DNA from: Ruminococcus sp.
GTDB taxonomy: Bacteria; Bacillota; Clostridia; Oscillospirales; Ruminococcaceae
Assembly: GCA_017534835.1 (NCBI GenBank)
Contig: JAFXVT010000033.1
Span: 1 to 35,128 of the forward strand
Direction of reading: 5' to 3'
Length of the DNA stretch: 35,128 bases
The first letter of the stretch is position 1. Each line of letters starts with the position of its first letter. Positions 1 through 7,799 of this stretch are shown piece after piece. The notes below the pieces were generated by a model. The model searched no databases, was not told where the DNA came from, and saw only the letters and a program-made list of their open reading frames with translations. A program made the position numbers and the translations under genes.

Positions 1-23
1 CAGCAGGTGCTGGCATTATGAGC

Positions 24-55
24 AAAAAAAGTACCGCAGAGCGAAAGCTCTGCGG
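24..55 (-). terminator. Rho-independent terminator, minus strand
   Basis: A perfect 9-bp stem (CCGCAGAGC / GCTCTGCGG, positions 34-55) with a 4-base loop is followed on the minus strand, after three bases, by seven T residues (24-30). It lies downstream of the two tRNA genes and their own terminator, so it is either a back-up terminator or the end of a transcript not seen here. Confidence 0.7.
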
Positions 56-112
56 ATACCCAAATTAATAGTTAAAAGATAATAAGTGCCAAACAAGTGC
101 CAAAGCCTGATT

Positions 113-160
113 TTTAGAAAAAAGAAAACCCACAAACGGCTATTTTAAGCCATCTGTGGG
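113..160 (-). terminator. Terminator of the tRNA-Met/tRNA-Glu transcript
   Basis: The outer stem CCCACA (129-134) pairs with TGTGGG (155-160), with a further inner GGCT/AGCC pairing. On the minus strand it is followed by a T-rich run (TTTTCTTTTTT). It starts about 10 bases past the tRNA-Glu CCA end, as expected for a tRNA operon terminator. Confidence 0.8.
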
Positions 161-169
161 ATTGCGTAA

Positions 170-244
170 TGGTGACCCGTACGGGAATTGAACCCATGAT
201 TCCGCCGTGAAAGGGCGATGTCTTAACCTCTTGACCAACGGGCC
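170..244 (-). tRNA. tRNA-Glu (anticodon TTC)
   Basis: The minus strand folds as a tRNA. The 7-bp acceptor stem GGCCCGT/ACGGGTC has one G-U pair. The anticodon loop CTTTCAC gives TTC, the T-loop is TTCAATT, and the discriminator is A with an encoded CCA at 170-172. It sits 3 bases downstream of tRNA-Met and shares its promoter and terminator. Confidence 0.95.
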
Positions 245-247
245 GTT

Positions 248-324
248 TGGTAGCGGCAGTAGGATTCGAACCAACGACCAATCGGGTATGAACCGAGTAC
301 TCTAGCCAACTGAGCTATGCCGCC
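248..324 (-). tRNA. tRNA-Met, elongator (anticodon CAT)
   Basis: The acceptor stem GGCGGCA/TGCCGCT, D-arm, anticodon loop TTCATAC (CAT), T-loop TTCGAAT and encoded CCA (248-250) are all visible. The overall sequence follows Firmicutes elongator tRNA-Met rather than initiator or Ile2. Two weak points are a C-T mismatch at the top of the anticodon stem and a T-T mismatch in the T-stem. It is the first gene of a two-tRNA transcript. Confidence 0.9.
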
Positions 325-358
325 ACATAAGCCGACAGGCGAAACCTGCGACTAATTT

Positions 359-387
359 ATTATACTATAATGATGACAAAAAGTCAA
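359..387 (-). promoter_or_regulatory. Promoter of the tRNA-Met/tRNA-Glu unit
   Basis: On the minus strand there is a -35 TTGACT (382-387), a 17-bp spacer and a -10 TATAAT (359-364). The start point would fall about 25 bases upstream of the mature tRNA-Met 5' end. Confidence 0.9.
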
Positions 388-461
388 GAAAAAATTTATA
401 CCGGAGCGAATTTCGTCATATCCTCCAAATAGACAGCGGAGACAAAACGCGAAATGTGCAA

Positions 462-497
462 AATGCGCCGACATGGAAGTGCCGGCGCATTGTTTTT
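462..497. terminator. Terminator after the YoaP-like acetyltransferase
   Basis: A 9-bp perfect stem AATGCGCCG/CGGCGCATT (462-470 and 483-491) lies just past the minus-strand gene stop. The plus strand has the better T-run (GTTTTTT) and the minus strand only TTTTGC, so it may act in both directions. Confidence 0.7.
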
Positions 498-1243
498 TAT
501 TTTCCGATGAGCTTGAGAAACTTCTTGTCATTCATCTGCTCGTTGGAGACATACTTTCCGTCGCAGAACAGAGCGTAAGTTGTTATCGGAGTCGGGGCAC
601 TCTGTGCTGCTTCCCTGGTAGTTATATGTATTGCCTTGAAGCGGATGTCGTTCTCCGCGGCTGTCTGCTCAAGAATGGGAACGTACTTTGCGTTGAAGGG
701 GCACTGGCTCGTGTAGTAGAGGACATAGCCGGGCTCATCGATGTGCGGATGCTTTGCGCACTCGCGGAATCTCGGCACATCTGCACCATCGCTGAACGGA
801 AGATACCACAGCTGCACTCCGTTGTCAGCCTCATCTGCGACCTTGAACCCCTTATACCTGAGATATTTCGGGTCAGCGAGGAAGGGCTTCTTTTTTGCGG
901 TCGAGAGGATGCACAGACCCTTTCTGCCCTGAGCTTTGCAGTCGTCGATACACATATTCAGCAGGTCGTTTGAATAGCCGTGACCCTTGAAACTTCCCGA
1001 TACCCAGAGGCAGTTGATGAAAACGTATCCGCCGGCATCTATCGGGACCCACGCATTTTCGGCGGGAATATACTCGATGAAGCATTTTCCGCGCTCCGTG
1101 CTCTTGATGAAGGTGAGCCCCTCATCGAAGCGCTCGGCGAGCCACGCTTTCTTTGAGGCTACCTGAACATCGTTGTTATTGGAAATGGCACAGCAGATAT
1201 TCTCTTCTGCAAGGTTTTCTTTTGTCAGTCTGATGTATTCCAT
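497..1243 (-). CDS. GNAT acetyltransferase with YoaP-like C-terminal domain
   Basis: A protein of about 248 residues. The N-terminal half is a GNAT fold: the acetyl-CoA site is at FKGHGYSNDLL, a variant of the usual Q/RxxGxG/A loop, following a V-x-G-S strand. The C-terminal part (YYTSQCPFNAKYVP and onward) resembles the YoaP domain, a thioredoxin-like extension with a single Cys where thioredoxins have CxxC. The start is ATG 1243, with AGAGGTG close upstream. An in-frame ATG further upstream would overlap the preceding gene and has no better site. It lies 10 bp after the RimJ-like gene and is probably co-transcribed from the promoter at 1883-1911. The substrate is unknown. The family assignment is fairly safe, the YoaP label less so. 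Confidence 0.8.
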   Translation of the reverse strand: MEYIRLTKENLAEENICCAISNNNDVQVASKKAWLAERFDEGLTFIKSTERGKCFIEYIPAENAWVPIDAGGYVFINCLWVSGSFKGHGYSNDLLNMCIDDCKAQGRKGLCILSTAKKKPFLADPKYLRYKGFKVADEADNGVQLWYLPFSDGADVPRFRECAKHPHIDEPGYVLYYTSQCPFNAKYVPILEQTAAENDIRFKAIHITTREAAQSAPTPITTYALFCDGKYVSNEQMNDKKFLKLIGK

Positions 1244-1253
1244 ATCGCACCTC

Positions 1254-1778
1254 TTATATTTCTTCCTCAAGCTCTTTACTGAGGACGGCGTAGATGTAGA
1301 AATCGCTGAATGTATTGCGGTCGTCCTTGCGTGGGAAGAGCTCGCGGTGGAGAGCTTCGCGGCGCATACCCAGCCTCTCGGCGAGGTTCACGGACTTGAC
1401 ATTGCGCGTATCGATCTCGGCTATGATACGGCGCACGCCGAGCTCAGAGAAGGCGTACTTCATAAAGCTGCGGATACTTTCGGTCGCATAGCCGTGTCCC
1501 TGATAGGCGGCGTTGAAGGTGTAGCCTATCTCGTATGTACCTGCGCCTTTGCGCGCGAAATAGATCTTGCCGATGACCTTTTCTCCGAGCACGACTGCGA
1601 AGAATTCGTCACTCTCCGCGAGTTTAGCAGCCTCCTCGACGCAAGCCTCGCGTGTGAAGGTGTGATACGGCTCGAAGAATGTGACCTCGGGGTCAGTGAG
1701 TATGTCTGCCAGGTCGCTGTGATCCTCGGGGCTGAACTTTCTTACTGACAGGCGTTCGGTCGTGAAAATTGCTTCCAT
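1254..1778 (-). CDS. GNAT acetyltransferase, RimJ/RimL type
   Basis: A 174-residue protein, the normal length for the RimJ/RimL branch of GNAT enzymes, which acetylate N-termini or amino groups of proteins or small molecules. The typical opening (TERLSVRKFSPEDHSDL), the acetyl-CoA loop YQGHGYATESI and the C-terminal NVKSVNLAERLGM motif are all present. The start ATG (1778) follows an excellent AGGAGG, and a consensus promoter lies about 100 bp upstream. It heads a two-gene minus-strand unit with the YoaP-like acetyltransferase. The substrate cannot be told from sequence. Ribosomal-protein acetylation is one possibility, but most members of this family in Firmicutes are uncharacterised. Confidence 0.85.
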   Translation of the reverse strand: MEAIFTTERLSVRKFSPEDHSDLADILTDPEVTFFEPYHTFTREACVEEAAKLAESDEFFAVVLGEKVIGKIYFARKGAGTYEIGYTFNAAYQGHGYATESIRSFMKYAFSELGVRRIIAEIDTRNVKSVNLAERLGMRREALHRELFPRKDDRNTFSDFYIYAVLSKELEEEI

Positions 1779-1882
1779 AGTTTACCTCCTTCTGTTGGCT
1801 GGTATCCGGCTGACCGGACGATGTCGGACGCCGGCGGACGCGGATACGATTCAATATAAATTGTCTGAACAATGCTGTGTAT

Positions 1883-1911
1883 ATTATATAACAAAACACA
1901 GTATAAGTCAA
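1883..1911 (-). promoter_or_regulatory. Promoter of the acetyltransferase pair
   Basis: Minus-strand TTGACT (1906-1911), 17-bp spacer, TATAAT (1883-1888). The 388-bp region 1779-2166 holds this promoter and the divergent xylanase promoter. I see nothing else clear in it apart from the TGAACAA repeats described under findings. Confidence 0.9.
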
Positions 1912-2078
1912 TAGCGGATAGCCCTATATTTTAAAAATGTATAAACGGACACTTTCGGGAATACAACTTCAGGATTGTACATACACCGTTCACATTCAAC
2001 ATAACAAATTCCACTAAATTTGTACGCATTTTTTGGCATTGTTCATTCGTTTTTTCCACCTTATCTGCAGATTGTGGG

Positions 2079-2107
2079 TTGTGAACAATTGGTGAACAAG
2101 GTATAAT
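2079..2107 (+). promoter_or_regulatory. Promoter of the xylanase gene
   Basis: TTGTGA (2079-2084), 17-bp spacer, TATAAT (2102-2107). It lies 60 bp before the start codon. Copies of TGAACAA overlap the spacer and the start region (2082-2088, 2093-2099, 2117-2123), so regulation by a bound repressor or activator is plausible. Confidence 0.8.
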
Positions 2108-2166
2108 GTAGTAAAATGAACAAGTATGGGGGAACCCAAATTTAAGGAAATGAGGAGATGATCTTT

Positions 2167-5100
2167 ATGAACAGAAAAAAACTGTATGCAGCTCTGACTG
2201 CTGCGGCGACTTTCGCGACGACTTTCGCTTCTATGCCGCAGTTCCTCACACCTACTCAGGCTGCCGAGGTCACATACGACAGCTTCGATGTAAGCTATGA
2301 CGGCTGGCACGGCACTGATGAGGCAAACAATATCGTTCCCGCAGAGGACGCTGGCCTCAACGGATCGAGAGGAATGGCTGTAACAAACCGTAAGTCGCCT
2401 TCCGAGGGCGCACAGTCTATGAAGGGTCTGTATCTGCTGGGCGGAGTAAAGTACAACTACTCTGTAAACGTTTACAGCGAGACTGACGAGACCTTCCACC
2501 TTTCGCTTCTCTACTACGATGGAAAAACAGAGAAGCCCACAACTGTAGAGATCGCTACAAAGAAAGTGAAGGCAGGCGAGTGGACAGAGCTTTCGGGCTC
2601 ATACAAGGCTCCTGCCGGCGCTTATGAAGATACTCTCACGATCACTACCAACACCACCAACGACTTTATGTTCGATGATTTCAGGATCACAACAAAGAAG
2701 TCTACTGCCGACGCTCTCGCAGCTCCCGCAGGAAAGGGACTCAAGGACGAGTTCGGTGCTTACTTCCGCGTAGGTAATATCTTTAACAGCGGCACTATCA
2801 ATAATGACGCTATCAAGGGTATCATCCTCAAGGATCACAACGCGATCGAGTGTGAAAACGAGACAAAGCCCGATGCTACTATCGTTCAGAACGGCTCAAC
2901 TGATACCAACGTTAAGGTTTCCCTTAACCGCTGCGCTGCTATCTGCGACTTTGCCCAGAAGAACGGTATCGGTTTCAGAGGTCATACTCTCGTATGGCAC
3001 AGCCAGACTCCTGAGTGGTTCTTCAAGACCGGATTCAGTGATAACGGTTCTTATGTAAACTCTTCTACTATGGATCAGCGTATGGAGAGCTACATCAAGA
3101 ATATGTTCGCAGCCTATAAGGCACAGTATCCTAACCTTGATCTCTTTGCATACGATGTATGTAACGAAGTTATCAACGACGGTACTGCTAACCAGGGCGG
3201 TTTAAGACCTACAAACGGTACTAACGGTCAGAATGGTTCATCTGCATGGGTCAGAGTTTACGGCAATAACTCCTTCGTTGAGAAGGCGTTCACATACGCA
3301 AGACAGTATGCTCCCGCGAACTGTAAGCTCTTCTACAATGACTATAACGAGTTCGCAGGCGATAAGAAGAACTGCATCAAGAACACCATCCTCAAGCCTC
3401 TTGCTGCAAAGGGCGTGCTCGACGGTATGGGAATGCAGTCGCATATCAGTGCTGCTGCAAGCAACGCGTGGGGCGATACGAATTCCTACCTCGCAGCAAT
3501 GGATGACTACCTCAGCCTCGGAATCGATGTTCAGGTAACTGAGCTCGATATCTCTACAGAGGGCGGCAAGTTCTCCCTCGACCAGCAGGCTACAAAGTAT
3601 AAGGCTATCTTCCAGCACGCTGTTGACTGGAACAAGAGCCACCCCAACGGACCGAACGTAACTCTCGTTCAGGTATGGGGCCCGACTGATAACAACTCTT
3701 GGGTAGGCACAGATAAGAACAGCGGCAGAAGCAATGCTCCGCTTCTCTACACTGGCGATTATCAGCCCAAGCAGTGCTACACAGCTATCCAGTCTATCAT
3801 CCCCGACAGCCAGTGGACAACAGGTATCCCGTACACAGGCCCCGGCGGAGGAAGCTATACTCCTCCTTCGTATGACCCCGATGAGAACGGCTACTACTTC
3901 AATGCCACATTTGAGGAAGGTACAGACAGCTTCTCAGGCAGAGGCGCAGCTTCAGTTTCAAAGGCAAGCGGCGGCTATAACAGCAGCAACGCTCTCTTCT
4001 GCGAAGGCAGAACAGCTACATGGAACGGCGCAGCTATCGCACTCAGCCCTGCATTCAAGGCTGGCGAGGCATACAGCTTCTCAGTAAATGCTATGTCTAA
4101 GGCTGGCGGTGACACTTCCACATTCAAGTTCACTCTCCAGTACACAGGCTCTGACGGTGAAGCTCACTATGACGAGATCGCAAGCGCTACAGCTCCCAAG
4201 GGCGAGTGGGTACAGCTTGCAAACACAGAATACACTATCCCCGCTGGTGCTTCAGATATGCAGATATATGTTGAAACAACAGACGAGGACGTTACAAATG
4301 ACTTCTACATCGACGATGCTATTGGCGCAGTAAAGGGCACAAAGATAGCCGGCGCAGGTCAGCCTGTAGTTATCGTTAAGAACCTTCTCCGCGGCGATAC
4401 AGACTTCGACGGAGCTCTCACAGCATTCGATATGATCGGCGAGCGCAAGGCTGTTCTCGGTCAGATCACAGATGCAAAGACACTCAAGAACGCAGACGTT
4501 GACCAGAGTACAACTGTTGAAATCAACGACCTCGTTCTCCTCCAGGAGTTCCTCCTCGGAAAGATCAAGACATTCCCCGTAAACAAGCCTGCTATCCCCA
4601 CGATAGACACTGCTCAGTATGAGGCTAAGTTTGCAGGTGTCAGCATCGCAGACAGCTTCAAGAAGAACAATGAGAACAACCCGCTCTATACTCAGCGTTT
4701 CGGCGCAGACCCCGGCTGGCTCGTATATGACGGCAGACTCTACGTTTACACAACAGCTGATGAGTTTGAATACAAGAACGGTCAGCTCGTTGAAAATGCA
4801 TATTCTTCAGGTTACATTAACTGCATATCATCAGCAGACCTCGTAAACTGGACTGACCACGGTCAGATCCCCGTTGCAAAGACAAGAGTAAACGGCACAC
4901 CTATCGCAAAGTGGGCTAACAACGCATGGGCTCCTGATGCTGCATGGAAGAAGATCAACGGACAGGATAAGTTCTTCCTTTACTTCGCAAACAACGGTTC
5001 CGGTATCGGCGTTATCACAGCTGATGACCCGACATTCACAAAGAATGTAAGAGATCCTCTCGGTAAGGAGCTCATTTCAAGAAGCACACCCAACAGTAAC

Positions 5101-6033
5101 GTAACATGGCTCTTCGATCCCGGCGTTTACTACGATCCTGATACAGATACAGCTATTATGGCTTACGGCGGCGGCGTTCCTTCAGGACAGGCTGCTAATA
5201 CAAAGCAGGGACGTATAGTTCAGCTCGGCGACGATATGATCTCGATCAAGGGCACACCGTTCGATCCCGGTACACCTTACCTCTTCGAGGACTCAAGCAT
5301 GATCAAGATCGGCAACACATGGTACTATTCATTCTGCCATAACTGGAGTGTTCCCGGTGGCGCAAACGTAAACGGAAATTCGTTCAGCAGCGCTGACATC
5401 GGTTATATGACATCAACAAATCCTCTCGGCGGATACCAGTATCAGGGTGTCGTATTCAAGAACACAGGTACACAGAGACTTGACAACGGCGGTAACAACC
5501 ACCACTCTGTGATCGAATTCAAGGGCAGCTACTACGTTCTTTATCACTCACGCAGACTTGAGATGAATATGGGCGTAAACGGCGGCAAGGGTCTTAACTA
5601 CAGATCACCTTGTATCGACAAGGCAACACTCAGCAACGGTAAGATCTCATGCAGCGGTTCACAGACAGGTGTAAGCCAGATCGAGAGTCTTGATCCTTAC
5701 AAGACAGTTCAGGCTGAGACAATGTCTAACCAGTCCAAGAACGTATCCGTTTCAGGCGTTGGCAATACAGTTGTCAAGGCTAAGAAGGGCGATTGGCTCA
5801 AGGTCAGCGGTGTTGCACTCGACGGCGTTAAGTCTATCACAGTCAAGGGCAGCGGCAACTGCGTAGTTAAGTTCTGCGTAGGCTCACCCTCAGGCGATGT
5901 TATAGGCTACGGCGACCTCAACGGAAGCGAGAACACTCTTGCTCCTGCAAATCCTGACGTAAACGGTCAGAAGGACATCTACATCGTATTCAGCGGTGAC
6001 GGAGAGATGGACTACTGGGCATTTGAAAAGTAA
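2167..6033 (+). CDS. Bifunctional cellulosomal xylanase, CBM22-GH10-CBM22-dockerin-GH43-CBM6
   Basis: A secreted 1288-residue enzyme for xylan breakdown. An N-terminal signal peptide ends near TPTQAAE. A CBM22-like module follows (about 36-175), then GH10 endo-xylanase (about 180-555) with acid/base Glu334 in YDVCNEV and nucleophile Glu459 in VTELDIS. A second CBM22-like module covers 575-735. A dockerin (about 739-806) has the calcium loops GDTDFDG and ADVDQST and the LLQEFLLGK helix. A GH43 five-bladed propeller (about 820-1175) has Asp848, Asp984 and Glu1041 as the likely catalytic triad, and a C-terminal CBM6 follows. GH10 cuts the xylan backbone, and GH43 probably acts as arabinofuranosidase or xylosidase. 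The dockerin anchors it to a scaffoldin. ATG 2167 is preferred over ATG 2158 because GAGGAG abuts the latter. This architecture with an internal dockerin is known from R. flavefaciens-type cellulosomes. Confidence 0.93.
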   Translation: MNRKKLYAALTAAATFATTFASMPQFLTPTQAAEVTYDSFDVSYDGWHGTDEANNIVPAEDAGLNGSRGMAVTNRKSPSEGAQSMKGLYLLGGVKYNYSVNVYSETDETFHLSLLYYDGKTEKPTTVEIATKKVKAGEWTELSGSYKAPAGAYEDTLTITTNTTNDFMFDDFRITTKKSTADALAAPAGKGLKDEFGAYFRVGNIFNSGTINNDAIKGIILKDHNAIECENETKPDATIVQNGSTDTNVKVSLNRCAAICDFAQKNGIGFRGHTLVWHSQTPEWFFKTGFSDNGSYVNSSTMDQRMESYIKNMFAAYKAQYPNLDLFAYDVCNEVINDGTANQGGLRPTNGTNGQNGSSAWVRVYGNNSFVEKAFTYARQYAPANCKLFYNDYNEFAGDKKNCIKNTILKPLAAKGVLDGMGMQSHISAAASNAWGDTNSYLAAMDDYLSLGIDVQVTELDISTEGGKFSLDQQATKYKAIFQHAVDWNKSHPNGPNVTLVQVWGPTDNNSWVGTDKNSGRSNAPLLYTGDYQPKQCYTAIQSIIPDSQWTTGIPYTGPGGGSYTPPSYDPDENGYYFNATFEEGTDSFSGRGAASVSKASGGYNSSNALFCEGRTATWNGAAIALSPAFKAGEAYSFSVNAMSKAGGDTSTFKFTLQYTGSDGEAHYDEIASATAPKGEWVQLANTEYTIPAGASDMQIYVETTDEDVTNDFYIDDAIGAVKGTKIAGAGQPVVIVKNLLRGDTDFDGALTAFDMIGERKAVLGQITDAKTLKNADVDQSTTVEINDLVLLQEFLLGKIKTFPVNKPAIPTIDTAQYEAKFAGVSIADSFKKNNENNPLYTQRFGADPGWLVYDGRLYVYTTADEFEYKNGQLVENAYSSGYINCISSADLVNWTDHGQIPVAKTRVNGTPIAKWANNAWAPDAAWKKINGQDKFFLYFANNGSGIGVITADDPTFTKNVRDPLGKELISRSTPNSNVTWLFDPGVYYDPDTDTAIMAYGGGVPSGQAANTKQGRIVQLGDDMISIKGTPFDPGTPYLFEDSSMIKIGNTWYYSFCHNWSVPGGANVNGNSFSSADIGYMTSTNPLGGYQYQGVVFKNTGTQRLDNGGNNHHSVIEFKGSYYVLYHSRRLEMNMGVNGGKGLNYRSPCIDKATLSNGKISCSGSQTGVSQIESLDPYKTVQAETMSNQSKNVSVSGVGNTVVKAKKGDWLKVSGVALDGVKSITVKGSGNCVVKFCVGSPSGDVIGYGDLNGSENTLAPANPDVNGQKDIYIVFSGDGEMDYWAFEK

Positions 6034-6072
6034 AAACCAAGGAGCTTAGCTCCGAACCATCAAAGGTTATAG

Positions 6073-6107
6073 CCTGCTGCTGTTGTCTGCACTACAGCAG
6101 CAGCAGG
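6073..6107 (+). terminator. Long stem-loop after the xylanase gene
   Basis: A 14-bp stem with one G-U pair (CCTGCTGCTGTTGT against ACAGCAGCAGCAGG) and a 7-base loop starts 40 bases past the stop codon. The following sequence is AT-rich but not a clean T-run, so it may act more as a 3' end-protecting hairpin than as a strong terminator. Confidence 0.65.
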
Positions 6108-6158
6108 TTAATAATAATTCCGAACTTTTAATGTAAGGGATAGGGACAAATCAGAATT

Positions 6159-6196
6159 CAGCCGTGTTTTTGGGTACGCGGCTGTTTCTCTTTTAA
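6159..6196 (+). terminator. Second terminator after the xylanase gene
   Basis: CAGCCGTG (6159-6166) pairs with CGCGGCTG (6177-6184), including one G-U, followed by TTTCTCTTTT. With the upstream hairpin it closes the xylanase transcript before the small-RNA locus. Confidence 0.75.
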
Positions 6197-6275
6197 ATGT
6201 AATACAGGCAAAATAGAGTGTAAATACAAATTTCAAAAATTTTTCAAAATATCCACCTAATCTACATTTTATCAG

Positions 6276-6304
6276 TTGTAATTATTACCCCGACGTGATA
6301 TTAT
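6276..6304 (+). promoter_or_regulatory. Promoter of a candidate small RNA
   Basis: TTGTAA (6276-6281), 17-bp spacer, TATTAT (6299-6304). No open reading frame with a ribosome binding site follows within its transcript. Transcription would begin near 6311. Confidence 0.6.
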
Positions 6305-6310
6305 ATTAAC

Positions 6311-6428
6311 AGAACGAAGGCACAGTTACAAGCCTCCGGAAGCCCCGTGATTCGGAAACGGGCACCTAATTATGAAATCTTCTTAATCATCCCTCATTAT
6401 GCGGCTTCACACTGTGGCGCCGCATTTT
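6311..6428 (+). ncRNA. Candidate structured small RNA, about 118 nt
   Basis: An intergenic segment with its own promoter (6276-6304) and a terminator-type hairpin at its end (ATGCGGC 6399-6405 with GCCGCAT 6419-6425, then TTTT). Inside, CCCGT/ACGGG (6344-6348 and 6358-6362) forms a hairpin, and GC-rich segments (AAGCCTCCGGAAGCC) stand out from the AT-rich surroundings. The segment ACAAGCCTCCGGAA through GGGCACC reminds me of the 3' half of some Firmicutes 6S RNAs, but it is shorter than the usual 180-200 nt, so I do not assign it. No coding potential was seen. Confidence 0.5.
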
Positions 6429-6532
6429 GCTGTCCGTACAAGTTCCGGTAGGCGGATATGTGGGTGCTCCGCGAACGAATATCCTGTCCGACAGACAGAT
6501 TTGATTTAAAGAAAAAAATATATTGAAAGCGT

Positions 6533-6561
6533 TTGACAAAACAGTATTGGTGTGCTATACT
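6533..6561 (+). promoter_or_regulatory. Promoter of the aldolase gene
   Basis: Consensus TTGACA (6533-6538), 17-bp spacer, TATACT (6556-6561), about 70 bp before the start codon. The rest of 6034-6633 holds the two xylanase terminators and the small-RNA locus. The segment 6430-6530 shows nothing I can name. Confidence 0.9.
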
Positions 6562-6633
6562 ATATACAAGACAAAATGATTTAGCGCATAAAAGCTTAAA
6601 AGTGCGAAAGTAAAACCGGAAGGATATGAGGAT

Positions 6634-7608
6634 ATGAAAGAAATATCAAAGCTTATGGATTACAGACCTGACATAAAGGTCATTGACGCTACTCTCCGCG
6701 ACGGCGGACTTGTCAACGAGTTCCGTTTCAGCGATGATTTTGTAAAGGCGCTCTACTGCGCAAATCTCCGCGCCGGTGTCGACTATATGGAGTTCGGCTA
6801 CAAGGGCGACAGAGAGATGTTCGACGAGTCAAAGTTCGGTCCTTGCAAGTTCTGCGATGACGATTACATCAGGTCTATCGTCGGCGAGAACAATACCGAC
6901 CTCAAAATAGCTGTTATGGCTGACGTCGGACGCTGCAACTACAAGAATGACATCCACGACCGCAGCGAGAGTCCGATCGACCTCATCCGCGTTGCAACAT
7001 ATCTCCACCAGATACCCACAGCGGTCGATATGATAGAGGACGCAAAGAGCAAGGGATACGAGGTAAGCTGCAATATTATGGCTATCTCAAACGCTCAGGA
7101 GACCGATGTGAAGGTCGCTCTCGACATTCTCGGAAAGTCGCCTGTTGATGTATTCTACATCGTTGACAGCTTCGGTGCGCTCTACCCCGAGCAGATAGCA
7201 CGTATCGCCGATCTCTACGGCGAGGTCGCTGAAAAGTACGGCAAGAAGATAGGTATGCACGCTCACAACAACCAGCAGCTCGCATTCGCGAACACTATCG
7301 AGGCTGTGGGCGACGGCGTTGACTGGCTCGACGCAACATACGCAGGAATGGGCAGAGGTGCCGGAAACTGTGCAATGGAGCTGCTTCTCGGCTTCCTGAA
7401 GAATCCCAAGTACAACGTATACCCCGTTATCCAGTTCATCGAGAAGTATATGCCTGAGATACGTGAGGCAGGCGCAGTATGGGGCTTCGATTTCCAGTAC
7501 CTGATGACAGGTCTGCTCAATCAGCACCCGAGGTCTGCAATCGAATTCACAAAGCAGGGCAGAAAGGACTATTCTGAGTTCTACAAGGAGATACTCGCGC
7601 AGGAATGA
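6634..7608 (+). CDS. HMGL-like TIM-barrel aldolase
   Basis: A 324-residue protein of the DRE-TIM metallolyase superfamily (HMG-CoA lyase, isopropylmalate synthase, 4-hydroxy-2-oxovalerate aldolase). The divalent-metal and catalytic motif DATLRDGG lies at residues 19-26 and the metal-binding HAHNN is near residue 210, followed by the usual D-x-T-x-x-G-M-G-R-G-A-G-N barrel end. Closest in feel to 4-hydroxy-2-oxovalerate aldolase (DmpG/MhpE)-like proteins, but no partner acylating aldehyde dehydrogenase is nearby, so the substrate is open. Automated annotations often call such proteins simply aldolase catalytic domain-containing. It is monocistronic: its own TTGACA/TATACT promoter, GGAAGG plus GAGG upstream of the ATG, and folded terminator elements directly after the stop. 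Confidence 0.8.
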   Translation: MKEISKLMDYRPDIKVIDATLRDGGLVNEFRFSDDFVKALYCANLRAGVDYMEFGYKGDREMFDESKFGPCKFCDDDYIRSIVGENNTDLKIAVMADVGRCNYKNDIHDRSESPIDLIRVATYLHQIPTAVDMIEDAKSKGYEVSCNIMAISNAQETDVKVALDILGKSPVDVFYIVDSFGALYPEQIARIADLYGEVAEKYGKKIGMHAHNNQQLAFANTIEAVGDGVDWLDATYAGMGRGAGNCAMELLLGFLKNPKYNVYPVIQFIEKYMPEIREAGAVWGFDFQYLMTGLLNQHPRSAIEFTKQGRKDYSEFYKEILAQE

Positions 7609-7641
7609 CCAAGCCCGAGGAGATACCGTCGCTTGACCTGT

Positions 7642-7747
7642 TTCCTTGAGTTGCCGAAAAAAGGCGTACCAAGAGGGTACCCCCTCGGGAAGCTTTGTGG
7701 GTTACCGAATACGTGATGCAGGATCACGGCTCGGCAGCCCACTTTTT
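7642..7747 (+). ncRNA. Structured RNA element with terminator, 3' of aldolase / 5' of ATPase
   Basis: TTCCTTGAG (7642-7650) pairs with CTCGGGAA (7684-7691) with one bulged T. It encloses two small hairpins, GCC/GGC (7653-7665, A-rich loop) and GTACC/GGTAC (7666-7680), giving a three-way junction. A long hairpin follows: GTGGGTTACCGA with TCGGCAGCCCAC, plus an inner CGTGAT/ATCACG, spanning 7697-7742 and followed by TTTTT. The last part is a convincing terminator. The first part looks like an aptamer or sRNA domain that I cannot match to a known riboswitch. Confidence 0.5.
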
Positions 7748-7763
7748 CTGTTAAGGGGGCGTA

Positions 7764-7785
7764 ACTTAGAATGAACTGAGTTTTT
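7764..7785 (+). terminator. Weak terminator-like hairpin
   Basis: ACTTAG (7764-7769) pairs with CTGAGT (7776-7781, one G-U), followed directly by TTTTT. It is the middle one of three hairpin/T-run units between the aldolase and the ATPase. Confidence 0.45.
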
Positions 7786-7799
7786 GTACAGTCTGATTT

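Noticed and set aside
473-973. Plus-strand open frame opposite the YoaP-like acetyltransferase
   Set aside because: The minus-strand gene has a GNAT fold, ribosome site and promoter; the plus frame has none of these.
6311-6428. SRP RNA or tmRNA identity for the small RNA
   Set aside because: The SRP tetraloop/GGAAG-asymmetric loop and the tmRNA tRNA-like ends are absent; 6S-likeness is only partial.
7642-7747. Known riboswitch (Mn2+ yybP-ykoY, Mg2+ M-box, SAM, T-box, c-di-GMP) ahead of the ATPase
   Set aside because: I looked for their conserved cores and did not find them. The fold is kept only as an unassigned RNA element.
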